DNA of 64,000 nucleotides, from contig NZ_BMIB01000002.1 in assembly GCF_014641615.1 (NCBI RefSeq), forward strand, positions 186,001 to 250,000, written 5' to 3'. Source of the DNA: Filimonas zeae (GTDB lineage Bacteria > Bacteroidota > Bacteroidia > Chitinophagales > Chitinophagaceae). Position numbers and translations under genes: made by a program. Positions 18,540 to 26,500 of the stretch are shown here, in pieces. Every line of letters begins with the position of its first letter. Position 1 is the stretch's first letter. A model generated the notes under the pieces. The model ran no database searches. It worked only from the letters and a program-made list of their open reading frames with translations, and was not told the origin of the DNA.

Positions 18540-19466
18540 TTAGTTAAATGACTTTCTAAACTCCAGCGGCGAAAGATTAGTTTTCGACTTAAATAGCTTA
18601 CTGAATGATTGAGAGTGTTCAAAACCAAGCTGATATGCTACTTCACTTACCGTTAAACTGGTGGTTGACAACTGCTCTTTCGCCTTCTGAATCAGCTTAC
18701 TGTGAATGTACTGCTGTGCGTTTTGCCCTATCAGCGAGCGTAGCATATCGCTCAGGTAACCTGGTGACAGATTTACATGCTCTGCCAGGTACTGTACCGT
18801 GGGCAGCCCCTGGTTCAGCGATACGTCCTTATTAAAATATACCTCCAGCAAATCGTCCAGCTTCTGCAACAGATCATTATTCACCACTTTGCGGGTAATA
18901 AACTGGCGCTTATAAAAACGGCTGGCGTAGTTAAACAGCAGTTCCAGTTGCGAAACCACTACGTCCTGGCTAAAATCATCAATACGGCTGTTCAACTCTC
19001 CCTGTATCATGTCAAAAATGGATACAATGGTAGCCCGCTCCGATTCTGACAGGTAAAGTGCCTCATTGGCAGCGTAAGAAAAGAATCCGTACTGCCTTAT
19101 CTTTTTACCCAGCGGGTAATTCCATAAAAAATCAGGATGAATCAGCAGCGTGTAACCCGGCAATTCCTGTGCAGCAGAATCATCACCAGCCCCTCCAATC
19201 ACTTGATTAGGAGCAGCAAAGAGTAAACTACCTTCTTCAAAATCGTAGTGTCCCTGCCCGTATTTTACGCTGCCGCTGCTTCTTTTATACGATATCTTAT
19301 AAAAGCCCAGCACGTGTGGCCCAGGCGGCAATGTTGTCTGAATCTGGCAGCAGCTGGTAACGTTGATACTTATCAGCGGATGCTGCGGTTTGGCCAGTCC
19401 GAAAAACCGGTGCGCCTCTCCGATAGTAGATAAATTATGATGCTGAATTTCTTCTCTGCTGCTCAT
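18540..19466 (-). CDS. AraC-family transcriptional regulator (module 1)
   Basis: DNA-binding regulator of 308 residues from the ATG at 19466 (an in-frame TTG lies at 19475). The N-terminal half is a cupin-like ligand domain (VKYGQGHYDFEEGSLLFAAPN). The C-terminal 100 residues hold two helix-turn-helix units: TVQYLAEHVNLSPGYLSDML and LTVSEVAYQLGFEHSQSFSK, then the AraC ending FKSKTNLSPLEFRKSFN. It lies 80 bases downstream of an SDR gene on the same strand. It is clearly paralogous to the AraC gene at 33733-34644, which also follows an SDR gene. The effector is unknown; control of the neighbouring SDR is inferred. Confidence 0.9.
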   Translation of the reverse strand: MSSREEIQHHNLSTIGEAHRFFGLAKPQHPLISINVTSCCQIQTTLPPGPHVLGFYKISYKRSSGSVKYGQGHYDFEEGSLLFAAPNQVIGGAGDDSAAQELPGYTLLIHPDFLWNYPLGKKIRQYGFFSYAANEALYLSESERATIVSIFDMIQGELNSRIDDFSQDVVVSQLELLFNYASRFYKRQFITRKVVNNDLLQKLDDLLEVYFNKDVSLNQGLPTVQYLAEHVNLSPGYLSDMLRSLIGQNAQQYIHSKLIQKAKEQLSTTSLTVSEVAYQLGFEHSQSFSKLFKSKTNLSPLEFRKSFN

Positions 19467-19482
19467 AAGAAACAATTAATGC

Positions 19483-19517
19483 ATGCTCATGGGAAGTTAT
19501 ATAAACCCTATGAGCAT
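19483..19517. promoter_or_regulatory. Imperfect inverted repeat between SDR and AraC genes
   Basis: ATGCTCATGGG is followed 12 bases later by CCCTATGAGCAT, an 8-base perfect outer arm with a GGG/CCC inner arm and one bulged base. It lies 17 bases before the AraC start codon. Either an RNA hairpin in the SDR-AraC transcript or a protein-binding site is possible; the minus-strand tail is not U-rich enough for a plain terminator. Confidence 0.4.
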
Positions 19518-19555
19518 GAATACTTTACCAAATATACTTCACATTTACTGCATTG

Positions 19556-20404
19556 CTATTTTGCATGCCCCTGCGCCGCTACCGCCACCGCATCCCACTC
19601 TTCCCAGGTCTTCAACCGCTCTTCATAAGCGGCGCGAACAGTTGGCAGGTTGTGGCTGCCCAGGTGAAGCCGCAGCGGCGGATTTTCAGCATCTACCACC
19701 TGCAATATGGCATTGGGTGTAGCTTCCGGGTTGCCGCGCTCCAGTTTCATTAACTCCTCCATAAAGCGTGCCTTGAAATTAGCATACTCATCCATAGCCG
19801 GTGCAAACCTCAGCGATGCGGCACTGCCAAATTCCGTAGCGTATGCTCCCGGCTCTATAATAGTAACCTTAATACCAAACTCTTTTACCTCCGCTGCCAG
19901 ACTTTCATGAATAGCTTCAAAAGCCCATTTGGAAGAGCAGTAATACCCAATTACCGGTAAAGTAATATGCCCCACGTTGCTGGAAGTGCCCAGTATATGC
20001 CCGCCACCCTGTTTACGCAGCAGTGGCAGGGCGGCCTGAATTACAGCCACCGGCCCCAGTACATTGGTTTCGTACAAGGCGCGTATATCATCTGCACCCC
20101 CTTCTTCAATAGTACCCACCAGCGAATAGCCGGCATTATTCAATACAACATCCAGCCTGCCAAAATGAGCATGTGCCTGCTCCACGGTTGCTTTTACCTG
20201 TTCGGGCCGGGTTACATCCAATTCCAGCGTAAGTACATTTTTCCCGTATGTTTCTGTAAGGTCAGCAATACTTTCCAGCTTACGCGCTGTTACTGCCACC
20301 TTATCGCCCCGCTTTAACGCGGCCTCTGCCCATATACGTCCAAAACCACGGGAAGCCCCCGTAATAAACCATATTTTGCCTGTTGTACCCTGTTGCGCTG
20401 CCAT
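19556..20404 (-). CDS. Short-chain dehydrogenase/reductase (module 1)
   Basis: NAD(P)-dependent classical SDR of 282 residues. The start MAAQQGTTGKIWFITG at 20404 is chosen because the Rossmann strand and TGASRGFG cofactor motif follow at once; the longer frame upstream lacks any family likeness. It has ELDVTRPEQV, VLNNAGYS (NNAG), and the catalytic YYCSSKWA (Tyr-x3-Lys) preceded by a Ser at SSNVGHITLP. Arg after the Gly motif suggests NADPH. The substrate is unknown. It precedes an AraC regulator on the same strand, an arrangement repeated at 33733-35484 with a different SDR. Confidence 0.9.
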   Translation of the reverse strand: MAAQQGTTGKIWFITGASRGFGRIWAEAALKRGDKVAVTARKLESIADLTETYGKNVLTLELDVTRPEQVKATVEQAHAHFGRLDVVLNNAGYSLVGTIEEGGADDIRALYETNVLGPVAVIQAALPLLRKQGGGHILGTSSNVGHITLPVIGYYCSSKWAFEAIHESLAAEVKEFGIKVTIIEPGAYATEFGSAASLRFAPAMDEYANFKARFMEELMKLERGNPEATPNAILQVVDAENPPLRLHLGSHNLPTVRAAYEERLKTWEEWDAVAVAAQGHAK

Positions 20405-20541
20405 AACTAATGTATTTAATTTTGAAAGTGAAACAAAGTTCAGCCGGGGCTGCTGCACGCATGTAGTCTGTTTAAGGGTACTTGTAGTCAAAACGCGGAA
20501 TCTCCTTTGATTCGCCTTATATTGCCACAAAAAATAACTCC

Positions 20542-21153
20542 ATGGAAAGACTGTTGGCCAAAAAAGGAATAGAACTGGTATCCTGTATTGACGAAGACGG
20601 TGCAAGGGTTAGCTATGCATTTACAGAGGAGCTGCTGAAACAGAAGATAGTGGTGGTGATAACGGAGCATTCCGGAGAGGGTTATTACGATGCTGAGGCC
20701 GAAGGAGAAGAGGAAGAATGGGAAACAGAAGAGTGGGAAGAAACAGAGGAAGCCGGAGAAGAGGAGGAAGAGAGCGAAGAGGAAACTGACGAAGAAGAAT
20801 CTGAAGAAGACTGGGGTGAGGCGGAAGACTGGTTTGAGGAAGTGCCCGGCGAAACCACCGTTGAGGTTGTTTTTACGAAAGACAACGTTTCGTGGACCTA
20901 TACCATTTATGCAGATGACCGCCCGGTAGTGCCTGCTATCTATTTATACACCGTTGTTAAAGAACTGATTGGCATTATACAGGAAAGTGATGCAGAGGGC
21001 CTGGCAGAAGACCTGGCCTCTATTGCTACCGGCGTAAGCATTTCCAAAGAGTTTGAAGACGATCCGGAGTTCAGCCAGCATATTTACCAGCTGGCCACCG
21101 AACATATTGAAGCCGCTGTGAGCCTGTTACAGGAAAAAAAAGCACAGAGCTGA
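20542..21153 (+). CDS. Extremely acidic Glu/Trp-rich protein of unknown function
   Basis: Not recognised. The 203-residue protein has three parts: an N-terminal alpha/beta piece (MERLLAKKGIELVSCIDEDG, residues 1-46), a low-complexity block of about 55 residues (about 48-104) made almost wholly of Glu with Asp, Trp, Thr and Gly (for example EEEEWETEEWEETEE), and a folded C-terminal domain (VEVVFTKDNVSWTYTIYADD, then helices to residue 203). No signal peptide, so probably cytoplasmic. It is divergent from the SDR gene with 137 bases between, and has its own strong terminator, so it is a single-gene unit. Low-complexity DNA here (GAA/GAG runs) could be prone to length change. Confidence 0.75.
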   Translation: MERLLAKKGIELVSCIDEDGARVSYAFTEELLKQKIVVVITEHSGEGYYDAEAEGEEEEWETEEWEETEEAGEEEEESEEETDEEESEEDWGEAEDWFEEVPGETTVEVVFTKDNVSWTYTIYADDRPVVPAIYLYTVVKELIGIIQESDAEGLAEDLASIATGVSISKEFEDDPEFSQHIYQLATEHIEAAVSLLQEKKAQS

Positions 21154-21157
21154 TGAT

Positions 21158-21195
21158 AAAAAAGCTGTCTCCCCGGTAAAGGAGGCAGCTTTTTT
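21158..21195 (+). terminator. Rho-independent terminator after the acidic protein gene
   Basis: AAAAAAGCTGTCTCC pairs with GGAGGCAGCTTTTTT (one G-T pair) around an 8-base loop, ending in a T run. It belongs to a set of terminators in this window sharing the GGAGGCAGC core. Confidence 0.9.
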
Positions 21196-21203
21196 CTTTA
21201 AAA

Positions 21204-21368
21204 CCCGGTCTGTACGTAGGTTCCACCTCCTTCACCTCCAACTTTGGCGGTGCTACCCTAAAAGAAAAAGGTACCCGGCAACAGGTAAATGAAGAAACGC
21301 CCTATAAAAGAAATGTGCTGGGACTTAGTATAGGCGCAGGACTTACTATATCTCTGAAAAAACGCTGA
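21204..21368 (+). pseudogene. C-terminal fragment of an outer-membrane beta-barrel protein
   Basis: Without any start codon, the frame from 21204 reads PGLYVGSTSFTSNFGGA, then NEETPYKRNVLGLSIGAGLT and ISLKKR before TGA at 21366. The alternating pattern and final strand are those of a Bacteroidota outer-membrane beta-barrel. It begins 9 bases after the terminator of the acidic gene, so the 5' part has been lost, probably by deletion or by insertion of the flanking block. Confidence 0.5.
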
Positions 21369-21500
21369 CAATCACCGGATTTTAAACCATAAACATCAAT
21401 TCCTGAACCTGGTTTTCTGTTACGGCAGCTAGTTTTGAGCTGCTTGCCAACCATACACGGTTGGGTATTTATTCATTACTATTTACAGGAAACCAGTATT

Positions 21501-21860
21501 ATGAAAAAAACGATTGCAGCTTTTGCTGTTTCCGGCTTTATAGTAGCCGGTTGCAGCAAGGCCGATGAGGCATCACCCGGCGCCTCCGGTTTAACGGCAG
21601 CCAACTTAAACACCCTGGCGGCGGTAACTACCCCCAGTATTCCATCGGGCACTTTTACTATTACCAGTTACGGAGGTTCCACCGGTGCAGCTAACAATGC
21701 CTCCGCTATTACATCTGCTATCAACGCTGCTTCCACTGCGGGCGGCGGCACTTTTTCCAATGGCTCACGTATTACCGTAAGCAGTGGCAATGCCTTTACC
21801 AGTACCTATGGCTCTTCTAACATCACCGGCATCAACACCACTACCGGCGCTCCTTTATAA
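21501..21860 (+). pseudogene. Collapsed pectinase-like lipoprotein gene (internal deletion, still open)
   Basis: The 119-codon frame from ATG at 21501 starts as a lipoprotein (AVSGFIVAGCSKADE) and then reads FTITSYGGSTGAANNASAIT and INAASTAGGGT, which is the exact opening of a GH28-type or pectate-lyase-like beta-helix (compare GGGTIYFPAG in the GH28 gene at 15279). Instead of PAG and several hundred residues of helix it jumps to FSNGSRITVSSGNAFTST and ends YGSSNITGINTTTGAPL, a plausible enzyme C-terminus. No catalytic motif is left. The frame is intact, so a short lipoprotein could still be made. It lies 18 bases before the pectinesterase gene, so both probably share a transcript. Confidence 0.6.
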
Positions 21861-21878
21861 CCTATCATAAAATCAGTT

Positions 21879-23393
21879 ATGAAACTCATACCAAAGCTTG
21901 CAGCCATTATACTTGCTGCCTCTCTGTTTGGCTGTAACAAACAGCAATTAAGTGATAATGCCGCTCTTCCGCTAACCGGCGCACAGGCCAATGTGGCTGC
22001 CGCAGCAGCAGTATCTGTTACCGTAGCCAAAGATGGCAGCGGCAACTATACCACGGTGCAGGCTGCACTAAACGCAGTGGCCGCCAACAGCAGCACCCGC
22101 ACCGTTATTAATATAAAAAACGGCACGTATAAAGAAGTGCTTACCATTGCCGCAGACAAGAAAAATGTATCGCTGCTGGGTGAAAGCACCACGGGTGTAA
22201 AACTTACGTACGATAACTATTCCAGCAAAACAAACCCGGCCACCGGTACCGGCTACGGCACCTCCGGCTCTGCCAGTACCTTTATTAAAGGCGAAGGTTT
22301 TTATGCGCAGAACATTACTTTCGAAAACTCTTCCGGGCCGGTGGGTCAGGCGCTGGCGGTGAATATTACGGCTGATAAAACCGTATTTAACAACTGCCGC
22401 TTCCTGGGAAGGCAGGATACCTGGTATGGCAGCAACTGCCGCGTGTATCTGCGCAACTGTTATATAGAAGGCACTACCGATTTCATCTTCGGCTCGGCCA
22501 CTGCTTTTTTTGATGGCTGTAGTATTTACAGCTATGGCGGCACCGCTATTACCGCTGCCAACACCGCCAACTATGTAACCTATGGGCTGGTATTTAACAA
22601 TTGCACGGTTACAGCCGCTTCGGGCGTATCTACTTTACTGGGCAGAACATGGGGTGGTTATGCCGCTACTGCTTTTGTAAACAGCGCACTACCTTCCAAT
22701 ATATCCGCAGCAGGCTGGAGCAACTGGGGCAACTCCGCCAATGATGCTACTGCGCGGTATAACGAGTATGGCAATACCGGCAGCGGTGCCAACACTTCCG
22801 GCCGCGTATCGTGGAGCAAGGTATTAACCAGTGCACAGGCAGCTAACTATACCTCTTATACCAACGTACTTAAAACCACCTACGCCAGCTCGCCCGTAAC
22901 CGATAACTGGAACCCCAATACCATTATCAACGATCCCTCTTCCGGCCCCGTATCCGGTATTACTTCCGGTGCCACCTATTCCATACTGGCCAAACACAGC
23001 GGTAAAGCACTGGATGTAAAACAATCTTCTACCACACATGGCGGCGTATTGCACCAGTGGGGTTATGCAGGCACCAATAATCAGAAATTTATTATTAACG
23101 ATTTGGGGGGCGGCTATTACAATATCATTAATGTAAACAGCGGCTTGTGTGTAGATGTAAAAGATGCCTCTACCGCTAACGGAGCCGTAATACAGCAGTG
23201 GGGTTATGCAGGCAGCGCCAACCAGCAGTTTTCTATTATTAGCACCGGCAACGGTTATTACAAAATACTTAACCGCAACAGCGGTAAGGGGCTGGATGTA
23301 AAAGATGCTTCTACCGCCAACGGCGCAGTAGTACAGCAATACAATTTTTCCAATGGCGATAATCAGCAATGGCAGCTGAATAAACTGAATTAA
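21879..23393 (+). CDS. CE8 pectinesterase with C-terminal ricin-type (CBM13-like) domain, lipoprotein
   Basis: Removes methyl esters from pectin so that GH28 enzymes can act. The 504-residue protein has a lipoprotein signal (Cys19 in ASLFGCNKQ), a CE8 beta-helix beginning VTVAKDGSGNYTTVQAAL, NGTYKEVL, and the active-site series QALAVN, GRQDTWYG (Asp near 180), TTDFIFGSA (Asp near 201) and LGRTWGG (Arg near 256). From about residue 364 a beta-trefoil follows with three repeats marked LDVK and QQW/QKF (HQWGYAGTNNQKF, QQWGYAGSANQQF, QQYNFSNGDNQQW), a sugar-binding ricin-type module. It sits just upstream of the hybrid sensor and SusC/SusD genes of the pectin locus. Confidence 0.92.
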   Translation: MKLIPKLAAIILAASLFGCNKQQLSDNAALPLTGAQANVAAAAAVSVTVAKDGSGNYTTVQAALNAVAANSSTRTVINIKNGTYKEVLTIAADKKNVSLLGESTTGVKLTYDNYSSKTNPATGTGYGTSGSASTFIKGEGFYAQNITFENSSGPVGQALAVNITADKTVFNNCRFLGRQDTWYGSNCRVYLRNCYIEGTTDFIFGSATAFFDGCSIYSYGGTAITAANTANYVTYGLVFNNCTVTAASGVSTLLGRTWGGYAATAFVNSALPSNISAAGWSNWGNSANDATARYNEYGNTGSGANTSGRVSWSKVLTSAQAANYTSYTNVLKTTYASSPVTDNWNPNTIINDPSSGPVSGITSGATYSILAKHSGKALDVKQSSTTHGGVLHQWGYAGTNNQKFIINDLGGGYYNIINVNSGLCVDVKDASTANGAVIQQWGYAGSANQQFSIISTGNGYYKILNRNSGKGLDVKDASTANGAVVQQYNFSNGDNQQWQLNKLN

Positions 23394-23426
23394 ACAACAC
23401 TATCCCCCTTCCATATAATACCCTGC

Positions 23427-23464
23427 TACTGCCGGCAGTAAGTGTGCTGCCGGCAGTATATTTT
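23427..23464 (+). terminator. Hairpin terminator after the pectinesterase gene
   Basis: A perfect 12-base stem TACTGCCGGCAG / CTGCCGGCAGTA around an 8-base loop is followed by TATTTTAG. It separates the pectinesterase unit from the sensor gene. Confidence 0.7.
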
Positions 23465-23538
23465 AGTATCCTGCCCTATCCTGTTTTTTCACTAACTTCA
23501 TGCAACCGATTGCAAATAACGATTGTTTTACGCGCTGT

Positions 23539-26500
23539 ATGAAGCACACTATCAAGCATTTAGTACAACTGACGGCTGCCGCCTGTTTGTTAGCGCTACC
23601 CTGCGCTGCACAACCCGGGTGTAAGCTGGAACATTATTCCACAGAAAATGGTTTGTCGCACGATGTGATAACCTATATGTTTAAAGACAAGGATGGCTTT
23701 ATGTGGTTTGCCACCTGGAATGGCCTTAACCGCTTTGATGGCAAAAGCTTTGTTACCTTCAAATCTTCCCCCGGCGATGCCAATCTTATTCAGCACAACC
23801 GTATAGATCAGATAACGGAAGATCTGTATCAGCACCTTTGGCTAAAAGCGTACGATGGGCAGGTATACCGCTTTGATAAAAAGCAGGAACAATTCAGTCC
23901 CTTATCTGCCATAGCCCCTCACCTGCCTTATACCGGCACTTACAAAAGCATATTGTCTGCCACCGGCAAACAGCTATGGATAGCCACCACCGAAGCAGGG
24001 CTGCTACAATTGCACACAACCGGAGCAGACACTTCCGGCTACACCCTGTACCGGCAGGGAGGTGCAACAGGTTGTACTCTGCCTTCCAATAACATTACTT
24101 TTTTCACAGAAGATCAGCAACACAATATATGGGTAGGTACCAGCAAAGGTCTGGCCCGGCTAACACCCCGCAATGCCACACAGTATTACAGCCGGCATAT
24201 AAACCTGCCCAAAGATGCAGACGCACTCACTTGCTACGGCGAAGCAAACAAGGCACTGTTCTTTGGCTCCGCCAGTGGCCATGTTATCTGTTACAGCAAA
24301 AACAGTAACACCATCAGCACGCTTTACCAATGCCATAGCCGTATTAATGCGTTACAGGTAAGCCATAACCAGCAACAGTTATATGTTACCACAGCCGATG
24401 GCGCGCTGTATATTACTACGCTGCAAAACAACCATACCACCTGCTACCGACAGCAGCAGCCCGCCCCTTTGCATAGCATTTATGAAGACCGCCACGGTAA
24501 CCTGTGGATGAAGCCGGAGCAGGATGGCGTGGTAAGGTTTAACACCAGTAATAAACACTTTACTACCTACCGGCAGCACAACAATGCCGGTCGTAATTAC
24601 AGCGGCGATCACTTTAAAGTATTTGAAGACAGGAATGGATTGTTATGGGTAAACCTGAAAGGCGGCGGCTTTGGTTATTACGATGCGTCCGCAGATAAAA
24701 TTGCTTATTATTTTAACGATCCTTCTTCCGCAGGCCGCAAGCTATCCAATATCGTAAATTCACTGTACTACGATCCCGAGGGCCTGCTGTGGCTGCGCAC
24801 CGATGAGCGTGGGCTGGAAAAAATCACGTTTCACCCGGATAATTTCCGGCAGCACTTACCCCATGCGCCAAGCTCCTGGCTATCTGACAATGAAGTGCGT
24901 GGCATGCTGGAAGATACCCATGAACGGTTATGGGTAAGCACCAAAAACGGCAACCTGTACATTTATAGCCCTGCCGGGCAACAGTTAACAGATTTGTTTA
25001 CCAATATGCCTGCGGGTGGCCTGGGGCAGGTATATGCTATTATGCAGGACCACACAGGTGCCGTATGGCTGGGTACCAAAGCCCATGGCTTGTATAAAGC
25101 AACACCGGTAAACACTGCTGCCACCCATTATACACTGGCACATTACACCCATAGTGCTGCCGATGCAGCCAGCATAAGCAGTAACGAAATTTATACAATT
25201 GCCGAAGATGAGCAGGGCCGCATATGGATAGGCTCTTTTGAAAACGGCCTTAACCTGGCGGTACCGGGCAAAGATGGCAAACTAAGGTTTATTCACCATC
25301 AGCATTGCCTTGGGCAATACCCCACCAGCCGGTTTGGTAAAATACGGCACCTTACCAGCGATGGCAAAGGCCACCTGTGGGTGGCCACTACAGACGGACT
25401 GCTGGTAATAAACACTACCGATACTGCCCGGCTGGCTTATGCAGGCTACCGCAAAATACCCGGCGACTCCACCAGCCTGGGCAGCAACAACGTACAGCAT
25501 ATTTATAAAGACCGTAACGGCCACCTGTGGCTCGCCACCGCAGGTGGCGGGCTTAACAGGGCTATTGGCGGCACCCCTATGCAGCAGCTGCGGTTTGAAG
25601 TACTTACCACACGGCACGGGCTACCGAACGATTACCTGTTAAGCACCACCCAGGATGCGCAGGGCAACCTGTGGGTGGCCACGCAGGCAGGGCTTACCCG
25701 CTTTAACCCCGCGCAAAAAACCTTTCGCAGTTACAACTCGGGCGATGGGTTGCCACCTTATGCTTTTTCAGAAGCGGCTGTGGTTAGCCGCCGCAATGGC
25801 ACACTGGCATTTGGTACCATTAAAGGGTATATTACCCTTAACCCGCAACAGCTTACCGAAACACCGGTACAGGCAGGCATGGCGCTTACCCGTTTACTGG
25901 TTAACGGTGCAGCGGTGCAACCCGGTGCAGCCGATGAGCTGTTGCCGCAGGCCCTTAACTACTGCACACAGCTAACCCTGCCGCACAACCGCAATAACCT
26001 TAGCATACATTATGTAGCGCTGGATTTTCGCTGGGGTAACGAACGAACCTATGCCTACCGCCTGCGTGGGTTTGAAAACAACTGGAACACGCAAATAGCA
26101 GAAGGCGCCGCCACTTATACCAACCTGCCCCCCGGCAGCTATGTGTTTGAGGTAAAGCTGCTGAACGCAGGCCTGTACAACCCCGCACCTTACCGCCAGC
26201 TACAGATAACCGTGCAGCCACCTTTGTGGAAAACCTGGTGGGCCTGGCTGCTGTATGCGTTGTTTACAACCGCCATAATACTGCTGCTGCGCCGCACCGC
26301 GTTAACCCTGCTGCGGCTGCGCCAGAACATTGCGCTGGAGCAAAAGCTATCTGCTATGAAACAGCAATTCTTCACCCACGTATCACACGAACTGCGCACG
26401 CCGCTCACCTTAATTCAGGGCCCGGCAGAAGCACTTGCACAGCAGGAAGCACTCTCTGCCAAAGGCAGGCAGCACCTGGATGTGATACGCAGAAATGCCA

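Noticed and set aside
20685..20885. Ser-rich open frame opposite the acidic protein
   Set aside because: It is the mirror of the Glu codon run (GAA/GAG read as TTC/CTC frames) and has no independent signal.
21430..21437. TAGTTTTG as a promoter -7 box for the collapsed lipoprotein gene
   Set aside because: It matches TAnnTTTG but lies in the loop of a GCAGCT/AGCTGC hairpin and has no -33 partner; left undecided and not listed.
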